Part shown: piece after piece, positions 1 through 6,202 of the stretch | Layout: every line of letters begins with the position of its first letter | Position numbering within the stretch: the first letter of the stretch is position 1 | Origin: Anaerolineales bacterium | Lineage (GTDB): Bacteria > Chloroflexota > Anaerolineae > Anaerolineales > Villigracilaceae | DNA length: 10,563 bases | Assembly: GCA_017882065.1 (NCBI GenBank) | Contig: JADGQD010000054.1 | Coordinates: 1-10,563 of the forward strand | Direction of reading: 5' to 3' | The notes under the pieces: model-generated | What the model saw: the letters and a program-made list of their open reading frames with translations, nothing else | The model's database searches: none | What the model was told of the DNA's origin: nothing | Translations under genes and position numbers: made by a program

Positions 1-902
1 GATTTCAGGCTGGCGAAGATGTCCTTCTTCAGGCCGAACAGCACCCGGTGGATGGGTTCGAACTCCAGCCCTTCGTCGTGGACGTTTTCCAACTCGATCA
101 GGGCGTAACGCGCTGGATGGTCCAGGCCCACTTCGGGCTTCATCCTTTCCCAGATAGCTTTGGCCGTGGCGAACGAGTGATTGCCGTCGCCCATGGCGAA
201 CAGAAGGACAGGTCTATCCTGGCTGAGGCCATATTTAGCAGCAAAGACTTCCGGCTTCGCCAGCCCGCGCAGGGACGTGACCACCTGTGCCTCCTGCGCC
301 TCACTGACGACGTAACCGGTCAGGTGGCCGGAACCGAGCATCAAATCGAAATCGTAGGCTTTTTCCAGCCCCCCTTTGGCCTGCTCCACCGGCTCGATGA
401 CTGTCCGTTCCGGGTCATCAATCAGCACAAGGATGTGGGGTAACTCCAGCACTGCGCCGGTGCGGATCTTCATGCGGGGTGGAAGGCGCTCAACGATCGT
501 GCCTTCGGTGGCACGGATCAGGCTGGTGGAACCTTTTGTGAAGTCGTAGCGTTCCAAGTCGAGACACAGCACAATGCCACGGCGGACCTTGCCGAGGGCG
601 GTCCGTTCAACGTAGATGAGTCCCTCGCGCGGCTGGAGGATGCCTTTGTCCAGATATATGCGCATGGTCATCTGGATGGTCTGGATGCGCGCGGCCTCGC
701 CCGGCTTTTCGAGAAAGACCTCGGGCAGGACCAGGTTATAGGTGGAGGGCGCCTTGCCGACGAGTTTTTCCACTTCCTGCCAGTATTCCGGCTCGGAGGT
801 GAACTGGTCGCAGGCGATAACCGCCCATTTGGTCAGGTTTGTACCCTTCCTGGGCAGGTAGATTTGGGGGATTTGGATCCCGATGTCGTCGTAGATTTTC
901 AT
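1..902 (-). CDS. DUF1015 family protein, C-terminus cut by window edge
   Basis: I translated the minus strand from ATG at 902. The frame stays open for 300 codons to the window edge. The protein matches the DUF1015 family: an N-terminal block with DQFTSEPEYW (residues 32-41), a middle block with IRATEGTIVERLPPR (129-143) and ELPHILVLIDDP (153-164), and the hallmark GDGNHSFATAK (238-248). The family is usually about 400-430 residues, so roughly a quarter to a third is missing at the C-terminus. The biochemical function of DUF1015 is not firmly established to my knowledge. It lies 49 bp downstream of serA on the same strand, near the divergent serC, so a role in serine or phosphoserine metabolism is a reasonable inference. 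The start is ATG 902 with only a weak GGGA (911-914) upstream. The 13-bp hairpin at 915-942 sits just in front of it. No signal peptide is seen, so it is likely cytoplasmic. Confidence 0.9.
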   Translation of the reverse strand, partial: MKIYDDIGIQIPQIYLPRKGTNLTKWAVIACDQFTSEPEYWQEVEKLVGKAPSTYNLVLPEVFLEKPGEAARIQTIQMTMRIYLDKGILQPREGLIYVERTALGKVRRGIVLCLDLERYDFTKGSTSLIRATEGTIVERLPPRMKIRTGAVLELPHILVLIDDPERTVIEPVEQAKGGLEKAYDFDLMLGSGHLTGYVVSEAQEAQVVTSLRGLAKPEVFAAKYGLSQDRPVLLFAMGDGNHSFATAKAIWERMKPEVGLDHPARYALIELENVHDEGLEFEPIHRVLFGLKKDIFASLK

Positions 903-914
903 GAAAATCATCCC

Positions 915-942
915 GGAGGGGCGCAGCAAGCTGCGCCCCTCC
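915..942. repeat. Perfect 13-bp palindrome between serA and DUF1015
   Basis: GGAGGGGCGCAGC (915-927), a 2-nt AA spacer, and its exact reverse complement (930-942). Realistically this is a 12-bp stem with a four-base loop. It fills most of the 49-bp serA/DUF1015 gap. It ends 12 bases before the DUF1015 ATG on the minus strand, with no T-run after it, so it is a poor intrinsic terminator. It could instead stabilise the serA mRNA 3' end or limit DUF1015 translation. Its arms share the 9-mer AGGGGCGCA and its complement with the hairpin at 5355-5384, which suggests a dispersed intergenic palindrome. Confidence 0.8.
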
Positions 943-951
943 CATCGCAAT

Positions 952-1851
952 CTATTTCCTGGCGAACTCGATGAGTTTCTCTGCCACCTCGGCGCCCACG
1001 CGTGCCTGGGCCTCCTTCGTGGCCGCGCCAATATGCGGCGAGCAGATTACATTATCCAGTTTGGCCAGTTTCCAGTCCGTGGGCGGTTCCTCGGCATAGA
1101 CATCCAGCGCCGCGCCGGCGACCTTGCCACTGGTCAGGGCTTCGTAAAGAGCCGCTTCGTTGAGGATGCCGCCGCGGGCGCAGTTTACGATGCGTACGCC
1201 GGTCTTCATCTTCTCGAACTGGGGTTTGCCGATCATGTCCGCTGACTCTTTGGTCCTGGGCAGGTGCAGGCTGATGTAATCGGAGCGGGCCAGCACATCA
1301 TCCAGCGTGACCAGCTTGACGCCTTCGGCTTCCTTGACGTACGGGTCGTACGCGATGACAGTCATGCCGAGGGCGTTGGCGCGGATGGCAACTTCCTTGC
1401 CGATGTTGCCGATGCCGATGAGTCCCAGCGTCTTCCCACCGATCTCGTCGCCTTCGAAGGCTTTCTTTTCCCATTTTTCAGCCTTCATGGTTGAGGAGGC
1501 TTTATAGAGATTGCGGGCCAGGGCGAACATGAAACCAATCGTCAGTTCAGCCACCGAAGCGGAGGAGGCCCTGGGCGTGTTCATGACGGTAATACCCTTC
1601 GAGCGGGCATAGTCCGCGTCAATGGTGTCCAGGCCGACTCCGCCGCGCACGATGACCTTCAGGTTGGGACAAACGTCAATCAACGGCTGGCGGATCTTGG
1701 TACGGGAACGCACTACGCAGCCAGCATAGTTCGGAAGAATGTTCGGGAGTTCTTCGGGGGTGATCTCGAAGTTCGTGTCCACCATCAGCCCTGCGGCGCG
1801 CATTTTCTCAATAGCATCGGATTCGGTTTTGTCGCAGACCAGAATTTTCAT
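952..1851 (-). CDS. serA: D-3-phosphoglycerate dehydrogenase, short form without ACT domain
   Basis: It oxidises 3-phosphoglycerate to 3-phosphohydroxypyruvate with NAD+, the first committed step of serine synthesis in the cytoplasm. The 299-residue protein shows the D-isomer 2-hydroxyacid dehydrogenase fold. The substrate domain has VRGGVGLDTID (68-78). The nucleotide-binding domain has GLIGIGNIG (143-151). The catalytic triad reads Arg226 (NCARGG), Glu255 (AEEPP) and His273 (SPHIGAAT). It ends at FARK with no C-terminal ACT or ASB domain, so classical allosteric serine inhibition is not expected. An upstream in-frame ATG (1896) would add 15 residues. I prefer ATG 1851 because AAAAGGAG (1859-1866) precedes it by 7 nt and family members begin at MKILV. 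A paralogous hydroxyacid dehydrogenase cannot be excluded by sequence alone, but adjacency to serC makes SerA very likely. DUF1015 follows on the same strand. Confidence 0.93.
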   Translation of the reverse strand: MKILVCDKTESDAIEKMRAAGLMVDTNFEITPEELPNILPNYAGCVVRSRTKIRQPLIDVCPNLKVIVRGGVGLDTIDADYARSKGITVMNTPRASSASVAELTIGFMFALARNLYKASSTMKAEKWEKKAFEGDEIGGKTLGLIGIGNIGKEVAIRANALGMTVIAYDPYVKEAEGVKLVTLDDVLARSDYISLHLPRTKESADMIGKPQFEKMKTGVRIVNCARGGILNEAALYEALTSGKVAGAALDVYAEEPPTDWKLAKLDNVICSPHIGAATKEAQARVGAEVAEKLIEFARK

Positions 1852-1881
1852 GAACTTTCTCCTTTTCGGGATGTCAAATTT

Positions 1882-1920
1882 AAAACAGAGACCCACGAGC
1901 CGGATGACCGTGTATCTCTG
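1882..1920 (-). promoter_or_regulatory. serA leader hairpin with T-run, candidate attenuator
   Basis: On the minus strand the leader reads CAGAGA (1920-1915), an inner CACG (1912-1909), an 11-nt loop, CGTG (1897-1894) and TCTCTG (1891-1886). TTTTAAATTT follows at once. The stem is 6 + 4 bp around a 2x2 internal loop. It lies inside the roughly 90-nt leader between the serA promoter and its Shine-Dalgarno. Hairpin plus T-run in a leader is the form of a terminator-type attenuator. I could not identify a competing antiterminator, a ligand-binding core or a leader peptide, so the regulatory role is inference. Confidence 0.4.
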
Positions 1921-1948
1921 CTATTGGAATTCTGCTGTTCACGAAAAT

Positions 1949-1976
1949 ATTGTAACACGGCCTCTTTGGTTGTCAA
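1949..1976 (-). promoter_or_regulatory. Sigma-70 type promoter of serA
   Basis: On the minus strand the -35 is a perfect TTGACA (1976-1971). A 16-bp spacer follows, then a -10 of TACAAT (1954-1949), one base off consensus. The predicted start is near 1942, which leaves a leader of about 90 nt before serA ATG 1851. No other good match was seen on that strand in the 380-bp divergent region. Confidence 0.75.
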
Positions 1977-2022
1977 CAGATTTATCTCATTGGGTCTTTG
2001 GGAAATCCCGTGCTAGAGGGAA

Positions 2023-2069
2023 AGATAGTGGGTATTGGGCGAGCTTCGCTCGTCCAATACCCACTATTT
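2023..2069. repeat. Long palindrome in the serA/serC divergent region
   Basis: ATAGTGGGTATTGG (2025-2038) is exactly complementary to 2054-2067. The pairing continues inward through one G-T pair and five Watson-Crick pairs to a TTC loop at 2045-2047, and outward by one G-T and one A-T pair. The stem is thus about 20-22 bp. It sits between two divergently transcribed genes, where neither transcript needs a terminator. Its left arm is preceded by AAAG and its right arm is followed by TTTACCCC. It looks like a dispersed intergenic palindrome (REP- or MITE-like), though only one copy is in this window. The rest of 1852-2231 holds the serA leader and promoter and a possible serC -10. I see no gene in it. 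Confidence 0.75.
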
Positions 2070-2176
2070 ACCCCTTCGCCACAGCGATTCCCAGAGAACC
2101 CAAGCATTGCTACAAACTGATTTCCTTCACTCCATTCCCAGGCCGATTGTTAATGTGCGAAAGACTGGGTGTGGAC

Positions 2177-2182
2177 TATAAT
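2177..2182 (+). promoter_or_regulatory. Possible -10 box for serC
   Basis: A consensus TATAAT lies 49 bp before the serC start, in the expected orientation. No acceptable -35 stands 16-18 bp upstream (the best nearby TTGTTA, 2147-2152, is 24 bp away) and no extended -10 TG is present. This is a single-element match only. Confidence 0.35.
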
Positions 2183-2231
2183 CTGAACGCACGAACTCGA
2201 AAAATTCCTTCTTCAATCACAGGAGATGAAA

Positions 2232-3320
2232 ATGACCAGACGAATCCATAATTTCAATCCCGGCCCGGCTGTCCTGCCGCTGGAAGTGCTCCAGCAAGCG
2301 CAGGCGGAAATGCTCGATTACAGGGGCACGGGGATGTCGGTGATGGAGATCAGCCACCGTTCGAAAGAATTCGAAGCCATTGTCGCCGAAGCCCAGGGGA
2401 ACCTGCGCGACCTGCTTGGCATACCGGCTAATTACAAGATTTTGTTCCTGCAAGGCGGCGCCAGCCTGCAATTTGCCATGCTCCCGATGAACTTCCGACC
2501 GGCGGGAGCTTCGGCGGATTATATCGTCACAGGCACGTGGAGCAAGAAAGCCTTCAAGGAATCCCAAAAACTGGGGACGGTCAAAGCTGCGGCCAACATG
2601 GAGGCCGACAATTTCAACCGCCTCCCGGCCCAGTCAGAACTCAAACTGGATCCGCAGGCTGCGTACCTGCACTTTACCTCCAACGAAACCATCCACGGCG
2701 TGGAATACTTTGCCGAGCCGGTCCCGCCGACGGGCGTGCCCCTCATGTGCGATGCCAGCTCCGACTTTGTCAGCCGCCCGATCGATGTATCCAAATATGC
2801 CATGCTCTACGCCGGCGCGCAGAAGAACGCCGGCCCGGCGGGCGTGGTGGTCTGCATCATTCGCGACGATATGCTGGTAAAAGTCCCGGCTAATTTACCC
2901 AACCTGCTCGACTATAAAATCCTGGCTGAAGAAAATTCCCTGCTGAACACCCCGCCTTGCTGGTCCATCTATATTGTTGGGCTGGTGCTGAAATGGGCCA
3001 AGGGCATCGGCGGCCTAGAAGGTATTGCCAAGCGCAACCAGACCAAGGCCGGGCTGGTATACAAAGCCATTGATGAATCCGGTGGGTTCTACAAGGGCCA
3101 TGCCAAATCCGACCGTTCTGTCATGAACATCCCCTTCCGTCTGCCCAACGAGCAGTTGGAAGAACAATTTGCGGGTGAATCCAAGAAACGCGACATGATC
3201 GGTCTGAAGGGTCATCGTTCGGTGGGCGGGATGCGCGCCTCGCTGTACAACGCCCTGCCGGTGGAATCGGCCGAGGAACTGGTCAAGTTCATGAAAGAGT
3301 TCCAGCAGAAGAATGGTTAG
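2232..3320 (+). CDS. serC: Phosphoserine aminotransferase
   Basis: It transaminates 3-phosphohydroxypyruvate with glutamate to give O-phosphoserine, the second step of serine synthesis. Like other SerC proteins it may also act in pyridoxal-phosphate synthesis. The sequence opens with HNFNPGPAVLP, the SerC N-terminal signature. It continues with MSVMEISHRSKEF, LFLQGGAS and YLHFTSNETIHGVEY. It carries the PLP-lysine motif YAGAQKNAGPAG with Lys198. The length (362 residues) and the lysine position equal those of E. coli SerC. Two ATGs compete, at 2226 and 2232. AGGAG at 2221-2225 abuts the first but stands 6 nt from the second, so 2232 is preferred. It is divergent from serA across 380 bp, so the two are probably separately promoted. 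A strong promoter begins at the base after its stop codon. No serB follows. Confidence 0.96.
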   Translation: MTRRIHNFNPGPAVLPLEVLQQAQAEMLDYRGTGMSVMEISHRSKEFEAIVAEAQGNLRDLLGIPANYKILFLQGGASLQFAMLPMNFRPAGASADYIVTGTWSKKAFKESQKLGTVKAAANMEADNFNRLPAQSELKLDPQAAYLHFTSNETIHGVEYFAEPVPPTGVPLMCDASSDFVSRPIDVSKYAMLYAGAQKNAGPAGVVVCIIRDDMLVKVPANLPNLLDYKILAEENSLLNTPPCWSIYIVGLVLKWAKGIGGLEGIAKRNQTKAGLVYKAIDESGGFYKGHAKSDRSVMNIPFRLPNEQLEEQFAGESKKRDMIGLKGHRSVGGMRASLYNALPVESAEELVKFMKEFQQKNG

Positions 3321-3348
3321 TTGACTTCTCTTCCCTGCGTGGTATAAT
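3321..3348 (+). promoter_or_regulatory. Sigma-70 type promoter of moeA
   Basis: TTGACT (3321-3326), a 16-bp spacer and a consensus TATAAT (3343-3348). It starts on the first base after the serC stop. The predicted transcription start is near 3355, about 30 nt before moeA ATG 3384. The -10 lies inside the left arm of the hairpin at 3344-3380, so a transcript from this promoter would carry little of that arm. Confidence 0.75.
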
Positions 3349-3383
3349 GTCGCCGCTTTCAGTAGGAGCGGCGACATTATTTT
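3344..3383 (+). terminator. 14-bp hairpin with short T-run between serC and moeA
   Basis: ATAATGTCGCCGCT (3344-3357), a 9-nt loop (3358-3366) and its perfect complement (3367-3380), followed by TTT directly before the moeA ATG. The stem is strong and GC-centred with an A/T base, but the T-run is short. It probably ends serC transcripts. In read-through RNA it would also bury the AGTAGGAG ribosome-binding region (3361-3368) of moeA in the loop and arm. RNA started at the moeA promoter lacks most of the left arm and would leave that site free. Confidence 0.6.
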
Positions 3384-4598
3384 ATGCTAAGCGTATCGGA
3401 AGCCCGTGAACGCATCCTGTCAGTTTTCCTGCCGGTCGAATCCCAGACCGTTTCGCTCAACCGCGCTTCCGGGCGCGTCCTGGCTCGCGACATCGTCGCT
3501 GAGACCGACCTTCCCCTTTTCGATAATTCCTCTGTAGATGGCTTTGCCCTGCATTCGGTAGATTTCGTCTCCCCCCGGACCCTGAACGTGCTTGCCGATA
3601 TCCGCGCTGGCGAAACCTCCGAGACGCCCATCCAGCCCGGACAGTCTGCCCGCATCATGACCGGCGCATCCCTGCCGCCCGGAGCGGAGGCGGTGGTCAT
3701 GGTCGAAAATACGGACTTCAACGTGCGCACTTCCGGCACGCCCGCCCCGCAGACAGTGACCATTCACAAGTCTGTCCAGCCGGGTGAGAACATCCGCCGC
3801 CGCGGCGAAGACCTGCACTCTGGCGATAAAGTCCTGTCTGCGGGAATGCGCCTGCGGGCGCAGGAAATCGGTCTGTTAGCGATGCTCGGCATGGCGGAAG
3901 TGTCGGTCTACCGGCAGCCACGGTTTGCCCTGCTCTCCAACGGTGACGAACTTTTGCCAGTGGAGGCTCCCCTCGCTCCCGGTAAAATTCACGAATCCAA
4001 TTCCTATGTCCTGGCCGCACTGGCCGAAGCGAGGGGCGTGGAACTCATCCGGCTGGGCATCGCGGCGGATACGGAAGCAGATGTCCGCTCCTGGCTGGAA
4101 CAGGCGGTGGAAGCAAAAGCGGATGTAATCGTCTCATCAGCGGGAGTCAGTGTCGGTGCATTCGACTACGTAAAGTCTGTCATCGAAGAAGACGGCGAAC
4201 TCGACTTCTGGAAAGTCAACATGCGCCCCGGCAAACCGCTGGCTTTTGGCAAGTACAACGGCGTTCCGTTCTTTGGGTTGCCGGGAAATCCTGTTTCGGC
4301 CTTTGTCGGATTCGAAGTCTTCGTGAGACCCGCCCTGGAGAAACTGAGTGGACTGGAACTCCGGCCCCGCCCGCACCAGATGGCATGCCTGACCGAGCCG
4401 CTGGAATCCGATGGGCGCGAATCCTACCTGCGCGCAGTTGTCAGCCAGGAGAATGGCCGTCTGGTAGCCCGTCTTACCGGTCACCAGGGTTCCGGAAATA
4501 TCTTCTCTTTAGTGCGGGCAAACGCTTTACTGATTGTGCCCTCTGGTGTAAAATCGCTCCCTGCAAACTCGGACGTAGAGATATGGCCCATCGCATAA
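3384..4598 (+). CDS. moeA: Molybdopterin molybdenumtransferase
   Basis: It inserts molybdate into adenylylated molybdopterin in the last step of molybdenum cofactor synthesis. The 404-residue protein is full length for MoeA. The N-terminal region has LPLFDNSSVDGFA (43-55). The second domain has RIMTGASLPPGAEAVV (90-105) and GENIRRRGEDL (134-144). The MoCF-binding domain has SNGDEL (185-190), SSAGVSVGAFD (251-261) and GLPGNPVSAF (298-307). The C-terminal domain IV has LTGHQGSGNIFSL. The usual SGGVSVG reads SSAGVSVG here, a mild variant. The start ATG 3384 is set by the family N-terminus. It has its own strong promoter at 3321-3348. Its last 16 bases overlap the VKOR gene, so the two are probably cotranscribed although their functions are not obviously linked. 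No other moa, mob or moe gene or molybdoenzyme is in the window. Confidence 0.95.
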   Translation: MLSVSEARERILSVFLPVESQTVSLNRASGRVLARDIVAETDLPLFDNSSVDGFALHSVDFVSPRTLNVLADIRAGETSETPIQPGQSARIMTGASLPPGAEAVVMVENTDFNVRTSGTPAPQTVTIHKSVQPGENIRRRGEDLHSGDKVLSAGMRLRAQEIGLLAMLGMAEVSVYRQPRFALLSNGDELLPVEAPLAPGKIHESNSYVLAALAEARGVELIRLGIAADTEADVRSWLEQAVEAKADVIVSSAGVSVGAFDYVKSVIEEDGELDFWKVNMRPGKPLAFGKYNGVPFFGLPGNPVSAFVGFEVFVRPALEKLSGLELRPRPHQMACLTEPLESDGRESYLRAVVSQENGRLVARLTGHQGSGNIFSLVRANALLIVPSGVKSLPANSDVEIWPIA

Positions 4599-5047
4599 AA
4601 CCCACTCATAACGATAAAACCGGTTCGGCCTTCTATTGGGCCACTATTGGACTCGCCTGCCTGGGCGCGTTGGATGCCGCTTATTTGCTCGTTTATAAGT
4701 TGACGAACAATAATGCCATGTGCCTGGGCAACGGCGGCTGTCATGATGTCAATTTCAGCCCTTATGCGGTAATTGGTGGGATCCCGGTCTCGGTGTTTGG
4801 GATGGTCGCTTTTCTTGTCATTACCGGCATCCTGATGCTGGAGCCGCGGCTCAAAATTGTGAAAGAAAATGGATCGCTGGCAATTTTCGGGATCAGCCTG
4901 GCGGGCGTGGCTTTTACGGCTTATCTCACCTGGCTCGAGATTTACGTTATCCATGCCATCTGCCCATTCTGTGTGGCTTCGGCGGTCATCATCGCCTTGA
5001 TTTTTATCCTGGCCATTATCCGGCTAATCAAACAAACTGCATATTAG
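4583..5047 (+). CDS. VKOR-family membrane thiol oxidoreductase (DsbB analogue)
   Basis: Bacterial VKOR proteins pass electrons from a periplasmic or extracytoplasmic DsbA-like thioredoxin to membrane quinone, making disulfides. This 154-residue protein has about four to five hydrophobic helices (roughly 18-38, 62-86, 97-117, 130-148). A loop cysteine pair is at Cys47 and Cys53, followed by the conserved GIPVSVFG (66-73). The active-site motif CPFC is at Cys127-Cys130. The spacing of all four cysteines matches well-studied bacterial VKOR. There is no fused thioredoxin domain, so a separate partner is needed. The longer open frame starts within moeA. ATG 4583 gives the normal family N-terminus and overlaps the moeA end by 16 bp. 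The Shine-Dalgarno is weak (GAG at 4578-4580), which suggests translational coupling. The next gene begins 9 bp after its stop. Confidence 0.93.
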   Translation: MAHRIKPTHNDKTGSAFYWATIGLACLGALDAAYLLVYKLTNNNAMCLGNGGCHDVNFSPYAVIGGIPVSVFGMVAFLVITGILMLEPRLKIVKENGSLAIFGISLAGVAFTAYLTWLEIYVIHAICPFCVASAVIIALIFILAIIRLIKQTAY

Positions 5048-5056
5048 GAGGAATTC

Positions 5057-5284
5057 ATGCCCCGCATCCGCTGCCATTACATTGACTGTGTGTTCGTAGA
5101 CGACGGCTATTGCGGCGCCGCGGCGGTCGAACTGGACCCCGATACCGGCTGCGCCACTTTTACTCCCACTGAAGAAGCTGCTGCCAAAGATGATAATTGG
5201 GAAGAAGAGGAACTGGAGAATTGGGAAGAAGAGGAAACCGACGACGAGGATGACACTTGGGAAGAAGACGAGGACGAGATATAA
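5057..5284 (+). CDS. Small DUF1540-like Cys4 protein with acidic tail
   Basis: The 75-residue protein is preceded by a perfect AGGAGG (5046-5051), which overlaps the VKOR stop, with a 5-nt spacer, so it is surely translated. Residues 1-37 carry four cysteines in the order C6-x4-C11-x7-C19-x12-C32, with C-G-A-A-A-V after the third and C-A-T-F after the fourth. This resembles the small DUF1540 domain, thought to bind metal, but the match is by eye and the family function is unknown. Residues 39-75 are almost wholly Glu and Asp, with three spaced WEEE/WEED blocks. The tail cannot fold alone and could bind cations or basic partners. It is the last gene of the moeA-VKOR unit and is followed by a terminator. 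With no signal peptide it is probably cytoplasmic. The acidic tail may be a low-complexity expansion. Confidence 0.85.
   Translation: MPRIRCHYIDCVFVDDGYCGAAAVELDPDTGCATFTPTEEAAAKDDNWEEEELENWEEEETDDEDDTWEEDEDEI
5195..5271 (+). repeat. Short in-gene tandem repeat encoding WEEEE blocks
   Basis: The 18-mer AATTGGGAAGAAGAGGAA occurs identically at 5195-5212 and 5219-5236 (period 24). A diverged third copy, CTTGGGAAGAAGACGA, is at 5256-5271. The near-identity at DNA level suggests recent slippage or duplication within the acidic tail of the small gene. Confidence 0.8.
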
Positions 5285-5291
5285 CAAAATG

Positions 5292-5325
5292 GGGCGGCAG
5301 AGAATGAACTGCCGCCCGTTTCGTT
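5292..5325 (+). terminator. Terminator after the moeA-VKOR-DUF1540-like unit
   Basis: A perfect 9-bp stem GGGCGGCAG (5292-5300) pairs with CTGCCGCCC (5309-5317) around an 8-nt loop. GTTTCGTT follows. It begins 7 nt after the stop codon of the small acidic gene, the expected position for an intrinsic terminator. The T-run is interrupted, so efficiency may be moderate. Confidence 0.75.
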
Positions 5326-5354
5326 CCAGACCGGTAACCTGGTCCCGTACCTCG

Positions 5355-5392
5355 TAGGGGCGCACCTACTGAACTGCGCCCCTATTTGTTTT
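5355..5392 (+). terminator. Second hairpin with T-run, overlapping the end of the methyltransferase gene
   Basis: TAGGGGCGCA (5355-5364) pairs perfectly with 5375-5384 around a 10-nt loop. TTTGTTTT follows on the plus strand (5385-5392). The right arm contains the stop codon and the T-run lies inside the convergent methyltransferase gene. It would act as a back-up plus-strand terminator. It shares 9-bp arms with the palindrome at 915-942, so it may be a member of a dispersed palindrome family used as a terminator. Confidence 0.65.
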
Positions 5393-6179
5393 CCATCATC
5401 CGGTACAACAAAACCCCCGCGGCTACTGCCAGGTTCAGCGAACTGACTCGTCCCTTCATTGGCATGGACACGACCACGTCGCAGGCCGCGATTTGTTCCG
5501 GGGAAAGGCCCTTTTGCTCGTTACCGAGTAGCAGAATGGTCGGTTTGTTTCCCCACTGGAACCTTCGATAATCGGTGCCGGCATGTGCCGAAGAGCCAAC
5601 CAGTTGATAGCCGTTCTTTTGCCTCCATTGCACGAATTCGTCAAATGAAGCCTGTACAACCGGCTTCCAGAACAGAGTCCCCATGCTGGCCCGCACCACG
5701 GACGGGTGGTATAGCTCCACGCCGCCGTCCAGCAGGAATAGCCCGTCTGCACCGACCGCCTCCAGCGTGCGCAGGATCGTCCCGACATTGCCGGGGTCCT
5801 GCGGCGAGACTGCCGCGGCGCCAAAAGTAAAGTGTTCCGGTGTCACGTTTTCCAGTGCCACACGTCGCTGGTGGAGGATGGCGAGGATTCCCTGCGGGTT
5901 GTCCTTGTCGGCAATGTCGGCGAACAGGGGGCGGGTGAGGGCAACGCAGTGCACGCCTCGGCGGGACTGCTCGTCCACCAGGTGATGGGCGAATTCGCTG
6001 GTCAGCAGGTCTGGGGCGTAGACCAGCGTCTCCAGGTGCCAGCCCGCTTCGACGGCTTCGCCGACGGGGTGGATGCCTTCGACCAGGAATAGTCCCGTCT
6101 CCTCGCGCCCCTTTTTCTGGCGCAGGGAACGGATTTGTTTGACGAGCGGGTTGGCATGGCTGGAAATCAATTCGGGCAT
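5382..6179 (-). CDS. SpoU/TrmH-family RNA 2'-O-ribose methyltransferase
   Basis: Enzymes of this SPOUT family use S-adenosylmethionine to methylate the 2'-OH of a nucleotide in rRNA or tRNA. The 265-residue protein has an N-terminal substrate-binding domain (about 1-105), with GLFLVEGIHPVGEAV (29-43) and the linker signature DKDNPQGILA (91-100). The catalytic knot domain has motif 1 SPQDPGNVGTILRT (125-138), motif 2 LLGNEQKGLS (217-226) and motif 3 MPMKGRVSSLNLAVAAGV (239-256). The key Asn131, Arg137, Glu221 and Ser247/Asn249 are present, so it should be active. The target base cannot be told from sequence. Among relatives it resembles generic 23S rRNA methyltransferases more than a named one, so no gene symbol is given. 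It is transcribed alone, convergent to the moeA unit and divergent from the CDF-like gene. A TACAAT (minus strand, 6191-6186) lies only 7 bases before the ATG, which would give a near-leaderless message if used. Confidence 0.93.
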   Translation of the reverse strand: MPELISSHANPLVKQIRSLRQKKGREETGLFLVEGIHPVGEAVEAGWHLETLVYAPDLLTSEFAHHLVDEQSRRGVHCVALTRPLFADIADKDNPQGILAILHQRRVALENVTPEHFTFGAAAVSPQDPGNVGTILRTLEAVGADGLFLLDGGVELYHPSVVRASMGTLFWKPVVQASFDEFVQWRQKNGYQLVGSSAHAGTDYRRFQWGNKPTILLLGNEQKGLSPEQIAACDVVVSMPMKGRVSSLNLAVAAGVLLYRMMENK

Positions 6180-6202
6180 GTGCTGATTGTACCTGAATCG
6201 GC

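Noticed and set aside
48..443. 131-codon plus-strand frame
   Set aside because: It lies antisense to the clearly conserved DUF1015 frame, which carries family motifs through the same bases.
1852..1896. Earlier serA start adding 15 residues
   Set aside because: The added residues include the Shine-Dalgarno region and part of the leader hairpin. The ATG at 1851 has AAAAGGAG at proper spacing.
1739..2251. 170-codon plus-strand frame across the serA start and divergent region
   Set aside because: It runs antisense to serA, then through its promoter and the palindrome. The product shows no domain and the frame has no ribosome site.
4385..4582. N-terminal extension of VKOR by 66 codons
   Set aside because: It is wholly inside moeA in another frame. 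The family N-terminus and helix count fit ATG 4583.
4481..4954. 157-codon minus-strand frame
   Set aside because: It is antisense to the moeA end and VKOR, both of which have clear motifs.
5195..5271. Possible CRISPR-like or mobile repeat
   Set aside because: The copies are in frame within one gene, have periods of 24 and 36 that keep the reading frame, and code for the acidic tail.
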